Shown in pieces: positions 33,455-43,509 of a DNA stretch of 64,000 bases. This DNA comes from Pseudocercospora fijiensis CIRAD86 (taxonomy: Eukaryota > Ascomycota > Dothideomycetes > Mycosphaerellales > Mycosphaerellaceae): contig NW_006921534.1 of the NCBI RefSeq assembly GCF_000340215.1, positions 5,262,169 through 5,326,168 on the forward strand, written 5' to 3'. Every line of letters starts with the position of its first letter. Positions within the stretch are counted from its first letter, which is position 1. The notes below the pieces were generated by a model. The model worked only from the letters and a program-made list of their open reading frames with translations, made no database searches and had not been told where the DNA came from. Position numbers and translations under genes: made by a program.

Positions 33455-34552
33455 ATGGCTACACCACACAGCGCTCACCTGCGAAACTGGTTACTTTCAC
33501 TGCCGCCTGTAGAATGGGGCATCCAACAACTGCGAGAAATGCTCATAGGCAGTCTGAAATGCGGGCCAATTCCAGAACACATTGGCTTTGTCATGGACGG
33601 CAACAGGCGATGGGCACGGAAATCTAAGGTTGAGACCGTGGAAGGACACCATATGGGCTTCGAGGCGCTGGCGCGAATTCTAGAAGTCTGCTACAAGAGC
33701 GGTGTCAGAGTGGTCACCATATACGCTTTCAGTATCGAGAACTTCAAGCGAAGCAAGTACGAGGTCGATGGATTGATGGACATGGCAAAAACGAAGCTCT
33801 TGCAACTCTCCCAGCATGGCGAGCTGCTGGATCGCTATGGAGCGTCAGTGAGAATTCTGGGTGACAGGAGTCTGATTCGGAAAGACGTGCAAGACCAGAT
33901 CGACCTCGCCGTGGACATGACCAAGCATAACGAGGACGCCGTCCTAAATGTCTGCTTTCCCTACACTGGTCGCGAGGAGATCACGCACAGCGTACGAGAG
34001 ACCGTCCGAGAGTTCAGCAGACCTCCCACGCGACCACAGCTTAAGAGGCCGTTCAGCGAGACACGTATCCAGCGAACCATTCTGAGTCGACAGTTACCAG
34101 ATGTCGCAGAAGAGGACTCCGCAAGTAAAGAACTTTCCAACACCACGTCTGACGCCGATTCTGTGTCCGAGCAAGATCTGGAGAACTCGTCAAATCTTGA
34201 AGCCCCATCGTCACAGACCTCACATTCTACATCACCCATCCTCAAGCCCACCTCAAAATCCGAGCAGACCCTACCTGATCCCGAGATGATCAACGCGGAA
34301 ATTCTCACAAAGAATACATACACGGCAGATGCGCCGCCTCTGGATATCCTTATTCGAACTTCTGGCGTAGCGAGGCTTTCGGATTTTATGCTTTGGCAAT
34401 GCCACGAGAATACCGAGATCAAGTTCCTGGATTGCTTGTGGCCGGAATTGGATCTGTGGCACTTTTTGCCTGTAATTGTAGAATGGCAATGGCGCCAGAA
34501 GAAGTTGGCTGCCGATGGAAACCCGGGCTCAGGCTCTTTGAAGACAGCATAG
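33455..34552 (+). CDS. RER2: cis-Prenyltransferase / dehydrodolichyl diphosphate synthase (365 aa)
   Basis: Adds isopentenyl units in cis to farnesyl diphosphate to make the dolichol precursor, at the ER or lipid droplets, usually together with an Nus1-type partner. Motifs of the UppS family in order: HIGFVMDGNRRWAR with the catalytic Asp at about residue 48, HHMGFEALARILEVC, VVTIYAFSIENFKR, VLNVCFPYTGREEI, LIRTSGVARLSDFMLWQ (about 300-316) and a tryptophan-rich C-terminus with LWPELDLW. Between FPYTGREE and the RTSG motif sits a Ser/Thr/Pro-rich insertion of roughly 100 residues that the core fold does not need. Start ATG in CACAATGG context. Single exon. Confidence 0.93.
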   Translation: MATPHSAHLRNWLLSLPPVEWGIQQLREMLIGSLKCGPIPEHIGFVMDGNRRWARKSKVETVEGHHMGFEALARILEVCYKSGVRVVTIYAFSIENFKRSKYEVDGLMDMAKTKLLQLSQHGELLDRYGASVRILGDRSLIRKDVQDQIDLAVDMTKHNEDAVLNVCFPYTGREEITHSVRETVREFSRPPTRPQLKRPFSETRIQRTILSRQLPDVAEEDSASKELSNTTSDADSVSEQDLENSSNLEAPSSQTSHSTSPILKPTSKSEQTLPDPEMINAEILTKNTYTADAPPLDILIRTSGVARLSDFMLWQCHENTEIKFLDCLWPELDLWHFLPVIVEWQWRQKKLAADGNPGSGSLKTA

Positions 34553-34874
34553 ATTTGCTTTTGGTGTCCTGGCTGACACCCCAAATCATTAGCGAGCGGG
34601 CGGATCACTTGTGCAAATTTTTTCTATAGAGGTTGTTTCTGTATCATGATACCCTTCAAATCGAGAACTTTAGTCCTGGACATGTTGCTTGTTTTCCATC
34701 CATTGTTGCTTGTGGTCATAGATTAAGGCCAGGCCGCCGCCGCAGCTTTCGCAACATCAATGCCCATTGCCCGCACCTCAACTTGACTTCTGTCTGCACC
34801 ACACATCATCCACCTTGGCATGTAACCACCACAGCAAAGCAGCACACCAGCTGCGCCTCCGAATACATACTACG
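34553..34874. other. Intergenic, nothing recognised
   Basis: 320 bp between two plus-strand genes. The Dlt1 reading frame extends into it without an ATG, so it is taken as 5' untranslated sequence and promoter. Confidence 0.6.
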
Positions 34875-36161
34875 ATGGCACCCACTATGATCCGTGGGCG
34901 GCGAGTGTTGCCATTCCGCATACCTTTCTTCCGAGTCTTCTATAGCTTGACCTACACGGCTCTCTACCTTCTGACACTCGTCTTCCTAGCCATCACGCCG
35001 ATTTCGATGCTATACTCAACCATTCAGCAACTTGCTCTTCAATATACGATCATGATAGGAGGCTCGTACGTCTTGACGGCCATCATCGCAATCTTCATCT
35101 ACAGCAGTCGACTCTACACCAATAGGTCTGTGATATCCACAGTGGGAAAGCCATACGTGCCGATCGAAGACGGCGAGGTTGGAAAGAGCGTGCGCAAAAT
35201 GATCGTAAAGCAGCTCAGGAGGAGTGCAATTGTAGCATGGGAAGGCAGACCGCGCGATTTGTTTGGAGAGATCTTATGGGGCGAGCAAGAGGGCGTTCTG
35301 CCACAGGATTCTGACAGCATCAATCGCAATGACTATACGGTCGGCACGGAGATTGTCGTGGACCCGTCCCATCCACCTTGGGGAGATATACAGCATGCTG
35401 GATGGACATCTCCGAGCCATCAGGACGACAACAAGAACCCTCATGTGCGCTTTGCCGAGGTCGTTGGCGAGCTACCGAATCTTGTGGAAGCTCGTGCTGT
35501 CTCACTTGCTCCCGCAGATCCTAAGGCTACGCCTGTTCAAGGCCAAGCTCGGCCTGTCGATCCAGTTGTGGTTGGTCTTCTCACAAGGCCGGCGAACATG
35601 GCTATGCGAGAATATCTTACGCAGCTGGGCTACCTGGGTCTCGTCCAGCCTCCGGAGATTGGTCAAGAGTTCCTGCTGCAATACGAGAAGGCCAGGTTTG
35701 GTGGCAGACCTTCAACATTGGAGGAGTTCAATGCCCTGATGCAAACCTTCGCCCAACTGTTAGCTGGCATGACGAGTCTGGATTCAGAGATTGTCAAGGA
35801 AATTCGAATTCAGTCTGGCGAGCGAGCAGAATCTCTCAGAGAACTACCACTGCTTTCATTTCCAGGCCCGAGTGATGATGATACATGGTTTGCAACACCT
35901 TCGCCGCGTCCTCAATCTCCGCAATCCAGTGTCATCAGCCCCGTCACAGCATACGAAGCTCAATCATCATGTGCGAATACGCCCTTTCAGTCTCAAGAGC
36001 CGCAAAGCCAAGAAAGCCTCAGTTCGGTTATCCACAGGACTTCGGATGACTTGCAAGATGAGAGGTACCAGCCGATGTATAATGTGCAGGCACCGAGCTC
36101 GTCCACTTTACCAAGCGATGCTGGGAGTGTGTTGGTACACGATATGGATCACGGCGGCTGA
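34875..36161 (+). CDS. DLT1: Dlt1-like (defect at low temperature) membrane protein (428 aa)
   Basis: Start ATG at 34875 (MAPTMIRGRR). Two TM helices lie at about residues 20-48 (FYSLTYTALYLLTLVFLAIT) and 60-80 (IMIGGSYVLTAIIAIFIY). The conserved block RLYTNRSVISTVGKPYVPIEDGEVG follows and then VRKMIVKQLRRSAIVAWEGRPRD, which I recognise as the Dlt1 family signature. A central soluble part ends in REYLTQLGYLGLVQPPE and FLLQYEKARFGGRPST, also family-typical. The C-terminal 120 residues are Ser/Pro-rich. The yeast gene is linked to growth at low temperature; the molecular function is not known. Single exon. Confidence 0.88.
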   Translation: MAPTMIRGRRVLPFRIPFFRVFYSLTYTALYLLTLVFLAITPISMLYSTIQQLALQYTIMIGGSYVLTAIIAIFIYSSRLYTNRSVISTVGKPYVPIEDGEVGKSVRKMIVKQLRRSAIVAWEGRPRDLFGEILWGEQEGVLPQDSDSINRNDYTVGTEIVVDPSHPPWGDIQHAGWTSPSHQDDNKNPHVRFAEVVGELPNLVEARAVSLAPADPKATPVQGQARPVDPVVVGLLTRPANMAMREYLTQLGYLGLVQPPEIGQEFLLQYEKARFGGRPSTLEEFNALMQTFAQLLAGMTSLDSEIVKEIRIQSGERAESLRELPLLSFPGPSDDDTWFATPSPRPQSPQSSVISPVTAYEAQSSCANTPFQSQEPQSQESLSSVIHRTSDDLQDERYQPMYNVQAPSSSTLPSDAGSVLVHDMDHGG

Positions 36162-36212
36162 AAGGTCCTCATCTTGACCAGGAATGCCTATATCTGCCTT
36201 CTATTGCTGCAG

Positions 36213-38937
36213 CTATGCCACAATCCCGTTAATCGGCTTTCCGCTTTCCAGGCTGCTCTGGTCAGCGATCTTTAGCTCGCCGACTTCCGCTCTTAATGTG
36301 TGCAACAGCGGCTGCTTCGCTAGCCCGGACATGAGCAACCGCTCGAAATAAGGGATAACGAGATCGGCAAAGCCATCCAAAGGTGCCGATGCTCCAAGTA
36401 TGCCATCCGGACGTAGTACCATCAGAGCGCCTCGCTCCTCGGACACGCCATACTTCCAGTGCGTGCAACAGTCAATGTCAAAGTATCCCTTGCCAAGATT
36501 TCGCACGCCTAGACATTCGTCGATCGCTGATTCGAGGCCTCCTCCTATCATGGTCAAAGAACTCTGCAGCGACAGCAATTCAGTCATCATGCTCGTCGAT
36601 TTGTTTGCGCAGGACCCGCATATATCGCTCGTGAGTCAATGTTGGTTTGCCGGCGAATACCGAGATCTCGATTTCTTCATCAAATTTCGCTAGGTGGTTG
36701 GTTGTCACCACGGAAGCGATCCCTGGCTTGCGCAACTGCACATCTTCTGATCGAAAGATTGGAAGTATGGATATCTCTGGATATGATATAAATCCACTGA
36801 TGAAATCTTTGATACTTTCGAAATACTCTCTCTGAGTAAGTCCGAAGTTTCTTCTGGCCTGTTCTTGAAGTCTCCTGGCTTCACGCCATAGATGAGCTGG
36901 CTGACAGTCTTGTTCGCCTCGATGACTGATAGCTAGCCATGGTGTCAGAGTAGATCCTTAACTATGTTGTCGGTGCAACTCTTCGATTCCATCGATGGAG
37001 TTAGTAGTATCGATAATACGTCCGAATGATCTCTCCAAAAGCGGGCAGGAATTCGAGAGTCGTGAACCCTGGATGCGTATAATCACAAATGTCAGACTTG
37101 CCGTGTAGGACCTTTGGTGGTAAGTGACCGTCTCAGAGGCCTTTGAGGCTCATGCTTCATCGATCAATTCAATGTTTGGTTATTCCCGGAGGTCTGCCGC
37201 TGCCTGTAGTAAGCACTGCAAGTTCGGATTCAGGGCGAGCTATACTGCTCTCATAGAGACAACCCTTACACCTAACCGTCGTTCTGGGCTGATTGGGTAG
37301 GTGAATCTGATGTTGATTGTCCAGGTACTCGATAGGTCGTGGAAAATAAGCTTTCGTACGGAGGCCTATACGTACCAGAGGCTCAATGCAGCGCTTCTTA
37401 CCGCAGCGATACAGTACAATCTTTGCCCCTACAAATTGTTTTTAATGTATCATTTTATCTAGAGGACTTATAGCTAAACAATATGTAGCAAAGATACTCT
37501 GATTTAGGTCTATTTTTAGAAAGTATTGAAATTTTTAGTCGTTCCCTCCTAAATTAATAAGCTATATAGCTTAAAACTCTAAGTTAGACGTTTTAGAGTT
37601 TTAGTGTTTTTTAAGCCTTAGTATACTGTTTTTAGTAATCCAAGATCTAGGTCTTATAGTTTTGTTAAAAAAAAATCTAGTTCTAGATTTTTATTCTAGT
37701 ATAGCTACTATTAGTAGCATAATCTAGAAAAGAATACTATTAGAACCTAAATTCTTACTAGGTTCTCTTTAGTATATCTTTTTATATAGAAGAGTTATAC
37801 TTTAATAATATAAAACAAAGATACTCTATTTTTTATATATTTTTAGAAATTAAGTAAAACTGTTATAGTTATCTACTAAGATTAGCCTAAAAGTCTAAAA
37901 GAAAGACTTTTAGATTTTAGTATTTATTAAGCCTTATAACACTATTTTTAGTAATCTAAAAGCTAGAACTAAAGGTTTTACCTAGCTTTAATCTATATTA
38001 AGATTCTTATCTAAATACGCCTACTATTAGTCTTGAACTCTAAAAGCGAATATTTTTAAGAATTATAAGCTTAAGAATATAAAGTTTAGAATTTTAAAAA
38101 ATATTCTTTCTTAAGTTATAAGACTATTTATAAAATAATAAAAGTAAAAGCTCTAATAGGAAATTTTACTAGGTAAAACTGTTAGGTTTTGATTTTAGAT
38201 TACTAAATATAGTATACTAAGGCTTAAAACATACTAAAATCTTAAAATCTTAATTCTAGAATTTTAGGCTAATCTTAGTAGATAGCTATAATAATTCTAG
38301 TTATTTTCTAAAGATATATAGAAAGTAAAGTAATTTTGTCTTATATTACTAAGCTATAACTCTTCTAAATACAAAGATATATAAGATAGAATCTAAGAAC
38401 AATTTAAGTTTTTATAGTATTCTTTTCTAGATTATATTACTAATAGTAGCTATATTAAGATAGAAACCTTAATATAGAGTCTTATAAAGTAAGGCTATAA
38501 GACCTAGACTTCAGATTAATAAAAATAGTATACTAAGGCTTAAAAAAACGCTTAAATCCTAAAACGTCTAACTTAGAGTTTTAGGCTATATAGCTTATTA
38601 ATTTAGTAGGCAACGACTAAAAATTTTGATTTTTTCTAAAAATAGACCTAGATTAGAGTATCTTTGTCTTATATTGTCTAGCTATAAGTCCTCTAGATAA
38701 CAAGATATATTAAAAACAATTTGTAGGGGCAAAAATTGCAGTACCAAGTCTGCATTGAGCCTCTGGTATGTATGGAGCTCCGTCCTTTCGTGGCTTTTTT
38801 GTGGACTGCCGATTCTTCGTGACTGCACAGCGTGTTAGTCTAGAGTTCGTCTTGTACATCAACCCGCAGGAGTGATATTGCGTGGCACCAAGGCTATACC
38901 AGTACGGCGGCACCTTCACGACTTCGACTAGGCTCAC
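36213..38937 (-). pseudogene. Degenerate gene interrupted by a palindromic transposon
   Basis: Minus-strand coding-like sequence can be followed from about 38937 to 36213, broken by the element at 37358-38784 and by several frame changes and stops (for example near 36950, 37020, 37130, 37225 and 36575). Preserved pieces include VKVPPYWYSLGATQY (right of the element), DICDYTHPGFTTLEFLPAFG (about 37030-37090), LAISHRGEQDCQPAHLWREA (about 36890-36940) and, in the final frame 36590-36213, RGALMVLRPDGILG. The last resembles the C-terminal thioredoxin-like domain of FAD-dependent phenol-hydroxylase-type monooxygenases, but I am not sure. Some apparent frame changes could be introns. At least two stops, near the element, are TAG/TAA where CAG/CAA would fit, suggesting RIP leakage. 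Confidence 0.55.
37358..38784. mobile_element. 1.43-kb palindromic (foldback) DNA element, RIP-degraded
   Basis: The two halves are inverted copies of each other over almost the whole length, with the centre near 38070. Outer arms share CCAGAGGCTCAATGCAG and then GCCCCTACAAATTGTTTTTA; inner arms share TATCTAGAGGACTTATAGCTA and many further blocks. A 7-bp direct repeat CTTTCGT flanks it (37351-37357 and 38785-38791), close to the 8-bp duplication of hAT-type elements. The interior is extremely AT-rich with no reading frame. It is non-autonomous and sits inside a degenerate gene. Confidence 0.85.
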
Positions 38938-39121
38938 GGCGGTGCGACTACAATTGCCGCTTGCTCTTCCCTGCTAGAGCTACCATGGCGTTTGTGGCAT
39001 CTCAATGAAGCTTGCACTCCTGCACATGGAGATGGCGAGCCTGGTGATCGATTCCGCCTGCGTCGAAGTGCGGCTCTGTCTCAGTGAGGTGGACAACAAT
39101 CGTCGATAACCCACAGCCATT
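38792..39121. other. 5' flank of the HET gene
   Basis: 330 bp overlapping the 5' remnant of the minus-strand pseudogene (to about 38937). The remaining 180 bp must include the HET gene promoter. No motif recognised. Confidence 0.5.
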
Positions 39122-40933
39122 ATGGCCAGCTTCTATCAACCACTCGATACATCGGCCAGAGAGATACGTCTTGTGACCGTGGAAGCTGGTAAGGGGGATG
39201 AGATCCATTGCAAGCTCAACACCGTCTCCTTAGACGGCGACCTGCCTCAATATGAAAGCGTCTCTTACTGCTGGGGCGACATCACCAAAAAGTCCAGTAT
39301 CGTGCTTGATGGCCAGACGACGGTGGATGTCTCAAAGAATGCCCACGCAGCCTTGATGCGCATCAGAGATCCGAATATCGATAGGACGATCTGGATAGAT
39401 GCCATCTGCATCAATCAGACTGACGTGGAGGAGAGAGGTAGCCAGGTCTCAAATATGCACCTGGTCTATCACCGTGCAACAAGGAATCTGATCTGGCTTG
39501 GTGAAGATGATGGACTTGTTGCGCCGGCTCTGGATACGATGCGCATCATCCTTGACGAAGCTAGACTCGAGACCGACAATTTCAGAACTTTCTTCGGCGA
39601 CGTCTATGACGATGCAGGACATGTTCCGCCTTCGCTGTCGGGATTCATGTCTCATTTCCAAGTTGAACCATTCCTGAACCTCCTTGCGCGACCGTGGTTC
39701 CAACGCTTGTGGGTGGTTCAAGAAGCTGCACTCTCCCCTTTCAATGTGGGATATTGTGGGTCCCATGAGTTTCCGATGCTGGATGTTTTCAGAGCTGCTG
39801 CTTTCCTGTACTCGAAACGAAATCATCTGGTGTGTGACTTGCGGTCACATGCAGGACTTTTCAATGCTGCTACAGTAGGAGAGTTAGCAGACCCAGAGCA
39901 TGGACCCGAGAGAAGGAATCTTGGCGAAACAGACAAGGTGAAGTTGTCTTCTCTTCTCCGAAAGCTGCAGCGCTTCCAAACTCTGGATCCGAGAGATCAT
40001 GTTTATGGGGTTCTTGGCCTCTATCGACATTACTTACCCCGTCGAAGACTGCCAATACTGATTGAGCCGGACTACAACAAGAGCGTGATTGAAGTGCTTC
40101 GGGACGGCACCAAATACACCATCTTAGACCAACAGTCACTTGAAAGTCTCAACAACGTTTCGCATTGGCCGGATGAAGACGATGGCTTTCCTTCCTGGAT
40201 CCCGCGCTGGCATCGGAAGTGGAACTCCGAAAAGGATACTTCTGGTCTGGTTACTTACTTCGACGCTAGCAAAGGTACATCAGCACAGGTTGTGATGTCC
40301 AGATTCGGAGGTCTGAACACGTTGATTCTAAAAGGCGTGATCCCTGGTAGTAGATCTGACTCTACCATCACAACGATCTCAGGCTCTTACAGTGAATCAG
40401 AGCATGCTTCAACACTCATATCAGAAGCGAAAGCAATGGTTTCCCAGCAAGAAAATCCTCATCTCGTCTACGATGATCTTCTAACAGCCATGGCAACAAC
40501 CCTCCTCGCAAACCGCAGTCTAGAATCCAAACCCGTATCTAAACAAGACATCTCCGGCCTCGCCGCTTTCGAAGAGTACGTCGAAACGACAGCTACCGTC
40601 CCACCTCCCATCCGCGCCCTCAACGCTTTCAGCCAACTCTCCGAACCGCTGACATGGAGAGCATCACGCTTCCTAAGTGCTTTCTGGCGAGCTTGTAAAT
40701 TCCGGAGATTTTTCGTCATGGCTTCGGGATACATTGGGATTGGACCTCCGAGTATGCGGACTGGGGATGTTGTCGTTGTGCTTTTTGGGGGTTATACGCC
40801 TTTTGTGCTTAGGCCTGATGGGGAGCAGTGGAGGTTGGTGGGGGAATGTTATGTTCAGGGATTTATGGAGGGGGAGGCTGTGGTGAGGCATTGGGAGGGA
40901 GAAGGGAGGGATGAGGTTTTTCATATTAAGTGA
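39122..40933 (+). CDS. Heterokaryon incompatibility (HET) domain protein (603 aa)
   Basis: The HET domain occupies about residues 44-200: YESVSYCWGD (block 1), RTIWIDAICINQTDVEERGSQV (block 2, about 88-110) and RPWFQRLWVVQEAALS (block 3, about 190-205) are all intact. The C-terminal 350 residues include a family-typical LRKLQRFQTLDPRDHVYGVLGL and end with GEAVVRHWEGEG. HET proteins act in non-self recognition and regulated cell death during hyphal fusion; this one carries no visible NACHT, STAND or ankyrin module, so the partner is unknown. Single exon with no frameshift, although it lies directly beside a RIP-degraded element. Confidence 0.93.
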   Translation: MASFYQPLDTSAREIRLVTVEAGKGDEIHCKLNTVSLDGDLPQYESVSYCWGDITKKSSIVLDGQTTVDVSKNAHAALMRIRDPNIDRTIWIDAICINQTDVEERGSQVSNMHLVYHRATRNLIWLGEDDGLVAPALDTMRIILDEARLETDNFRTFFGDVYDDAGHVPPSLSGFMSHFQVEPFLNLLARPWFQRLWVVQEAALSPFNVGYCGSHEFPMLDVFRAAAFLYSKRNHLVCDLRSHAGLFNAATVGELADPEHGPERRNLGETDKVKLSSLLRKLQRFQTLDPRDHVYGVLGLYRHYLPRRRLPILIEPDYNKSVIEVLRDGTKYTILDQQSLESLNNVSHWPDEDDGFPSWIPRWHRKWNSEKDTSGLVTYFDASKGTSAQVVMSRFGGLNTLILKGVIPGSRSDSTITTISGSYSESEHASTLISEAKAMVSQQENPHLVYDDLLTAMATTLLANRSLESKPVSKQDISGLAAFEEYVETTATVPPPIRALNAFSQLSEPLTWRASRFLSAFWRACKFRRFFVMASGYIGIGPPSMRTGDVVVVLFGGYTPFVLRPDGEQWRLVGECYVQGFMEGEAVVRHWEGEGRDEVFHIK

Positions 40934-41184
40934 TGGTCTAACTTTGGCTTTTCGATCGTCAGCCTGGCAAGTCACTCTCTCCAAGGCTGAAGGAAAGGGA
41001 GAGGACGGGGAAAAGGCGGTGGCCATCTTCGAAGTCAACCTGGTAAAGCAGGACGCTGGTACATTACTCATGATCTCTTCTCTCCAGTCATTGGAGAAAC
41101 CGCAAACGGCCCACAAAACACCAGCTCAAGACCTCTGTCGAGCTTCAGCCTCGTTCTCTCTTGGTGCAAATCTCTCGACCATTT

Positions 41185-43509
41185 TCATGCAAGGATCCAG
41201 AATCCAAGAGCATCGAGCTGCTCGATCTCATCCAGGACGATCTCTTCCTGGTCCTCATCGACCGCGGCGACGTCGAAGTCTTCGTGAGCGTTCTCGCCGG
41301 CCACTGCGGGCTCGAGCTCCTCCTCCACCTCCTCCTCCTGCGCAGCGACCTCCTCCTCAGTCTCTTCCTCAATAGTACTGAGGTCATGGCCATGGTATTC
41401 ACCCTCCTCATCATTGAAAGCCTCAGCCTGCTCAGACCCCGCCTCTTGCTGCTCAATTCCCGACTCCTCGAGAGATTCATCCACGATCTCCCTCGAGCCC
41501 AAGATGTCGCGCATATCCACGACAGCCTCATGAATATTGTTCATCTCACCACTCATAAGACCATCCTCAACACCCTCGAGAGCGGACCGCAAATCCTCAC
41601 GCATTCCGCCAAAAGTCTGCTTCAGCTGCGAAATCTCGGCCTCGAAAGAAGCCTGCTCGCCGTCGATTTGTCGCTCAAGAAGCTTCTTTTCCTCGGAAAC
41701 TTCGTCGTACGCCTTCTCGGCTAGGGTCTGGAGCTGAATGGCTCTATTGGCGCGGGTAATGGAGTCGAGCACCTTCTCATGCTGGTGCTTCTTGATTTCG
41801 TCCATTTCTTGAAGCCAGCTATTGGCGTTCTTCAATGCATCTCCGTGCTCCTGAAGCTGAGCCTTCGCACCGGCGAGTTCTCGCTCAAGATTCGAGATCT
41901 TCTCAGCAGCAATGCATTCCTCGGTTTCCTGTTCGTCCTGGAGGTCGATTTTCTCTTGCTTCAGCTGAGCGCAACGCTGCGTGAGCTCGGCGATCTTGGC
42001 TTCTGCGTCATCATCGCGGCCGTCGACTTTCTTCTGCGTGGAATTTTCTGCCATCTTCTTCGCCTCTGTAAGCTTCATCTCAAGCTGCTCGTTCTTCTGC
42101 TTTGCCTCTGCAAGATGCTTCTCGAGCTGCTCGCCCTTCTCCTTGGCGGCTTGAGAGGTCTGCTTGACTTCCTCCAATTCGGTCTCCAATTCTTGGTTTC
42201 GAGAATTGACAGCCTCGAACTTGTGGCCCTGCTGGACGAGGTCATACTCAGCCTGCTTGCGAGCGCCCTTGCAGTCTCCGATCTCTTTCTTCATAGCCAG
42301 CCATTCCTGGCGCTGCTCAGCTGTCTTGTCAGCCAGCTGCCGATACTTGGTCTTCTCATCCGCGACCTCCTTCTCAGCTCTCGCTTGGTAGATACGAGCA
42401 GCCTCGATCTTCTTCTTGTTGATCTCGACATGATCCTGAAGAGCGTCCGAAAGCGAAGTAGTCTCTGGATCCTTCTTGACCAATGGATTGTCAAGGTACA
42501 TACGCTCGATTGCGTACGACACGGCCTTCTTGACATCCTGAAGCTCGTTGCTCACGGAGGCCAGCTTCGTGTGCAGATCATCCCGCTCAGCACGCAGACG
42601 GATATTGTCGCTCTCAAAGTTGAGATTCTCAGCCTCGACGAAGGCAAGCTCATCGTGCAAGCCGTTCACGTGAGCACGCTCGCTCCCAAAGCTCTTCTGC
42701 GCCTGGTGGAGTTCCCAAGCCAAACTGCTGTTCTCGCGCTCGAACTTGTCTTTCTCAGAGGTGAGATGTTGCTCGGCGCTCAGCTCCACCTGCTTGATTG
42801 TGTTTTCCAGCGCTTCGATCTTCTCGGCCGCCTGCAATTCTGCGGCCTCGAGCTTGCTACCGACGACCTCAACCTGTTGGTGAAGTTCGAAGAGCTCGCA
42901 TTGAAGTTCCGTGATCTCAACCTTCTTCTGTTCGAGCTTGACTTCGAAATCTGTATTGATCTGTTCGTTGGTCTGCTTCAGCTCCTTGATCTGCTTGCTG
43001 TCCTCGGCTTTCCACGCGGCAGAGCTCTTTGTCTCCAGCTCGAGGCGCAGTCCATGCACAGTATTCTGAATCTTGAGTTCGTTCAACTTCTCCTCCTGGA
43101 TAGTGGCGAGATTCTTTTCCTGCTCGAGATCTGCCTGCAGAGTCTGTCGTGCTTGCTTGACAGACTCGAGCTCAGCTTTCACATCCTCCGCGACCTTCTC
43201 CGACGCGCGAAGCTTCTTCTTCTCGTCTCGAAGTGTCGACTTCAGCACCATTGTGTCAATGAGTGCATCACGAATGTTCTCGCGGCGCGTGACACGCTGC
43301 TCGTGGCCTGGTGTGAGCGAGGCAGCCTTCTTGAAGGCTCTCTTGGCCTTGTCCATCGAGTTTCGTAGCTCGAGGTGCAACTTCGTTGACGCTTTGGTGC
43401 CACTGTCGCGTGAGCCGTTCTTGTTGCGTAGTAGGCTGAAGCGCTTGCTCGGCTGGGCAGGCTGGTCTGCCTTGATGTTGGTGGTGGTGTATTCGTACGT
43501 GGTAGACAT
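41185..43509 (-). CDS. Long coiled-coil protein (774 aa)
   Basis: One open frame with an ATG at 43509. A basic N-terminus of about 100 residues (SKRFSLLRNKNGS, RAFKKAASLTPGHEQR) is followed by about 560 residues of heptad-rich sequence dominated by Glu, Lys, Gln, Leu and Ala, interpretable as a long, broken parallel coiled coil. The last 90 residues are strongly acidic. No motor, kinase or CH domain. Such proteins are often structural or tethering factors (spindle pole, septum, Golgi), but nothing here decides between them. It converges with the HET gene (about 250 bp between stops). Confidence 0.85.
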   Translation of the reverse strand: MSTTYEYTTTNIKADQPAQPSKRFSLLRNKNGSRDSGTKASTKLHLELRNSMDKAKRAFKKAASLTPGHEQRVTRRENIRDALIDTMVLKSTLRDEKKKLRASEKVAEDVKAELESVKQARQTLQADLEQEKNLATIQEEKLNELKIQNTVHGLRLELETKSSAAWKAEDSKQIKELKQTNEQINTDFEVKLEQKKVEITELQCELFELHQQVEVVGSKLEAAELQAAEKIEALENTIKQVELSAEQHLTSEKDKFERENSSLAWELHQAQKSFGSERAHVNGLHDELAFVEAENLNFESDNIRLRAERDDLHTKLASVSNELQDVKKAVSYAIERMYLDNPLVKKDPETTSLSDALQDHVEINKKKIEAARIYQARAEKEVADEKTKYRQLADKTAEQRQEWLAMKKEIGDCKGARKQAEYDLVQQGHKFEAVNSRNQELETELEEVKQTSQAAKEKGEQLEKHLAEAKQKNEQLEMKLTEAKKMAENSTQKKVDGRDDDAEAKIAELTQRCAQLKQEKIDLQDEQETEECIAAEKISNLERELAGAKAQLQEHGDALKNANSWLQEMDEIKKHQHEKVLDSITRANRAIQLQTLAEKAYDEVSEEKKLLERQIDGEQASFEAEISQLKQTFGGMREDLRSALEGVEDGLMSGEMNNIHEAVVDMRDILGSREIVDESLEESGIEQQEAGSEQAEAFNDEEGEYHGHDLSTIEEETEEEVAAQEEEVEEELEPAVAGENAHEDFDVAAVDEDQEEIVLDEIEQLDALGFWILA

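Noticed and set aside
41779..43368. 529-codon + strand frame opposite the coiled-coil gene
   Set aside because: Leu-rich mirror of a Glu/Lys/Gln-rich coiled coil; the minus-strand frame is longer, has a proper start and a coherent composition.
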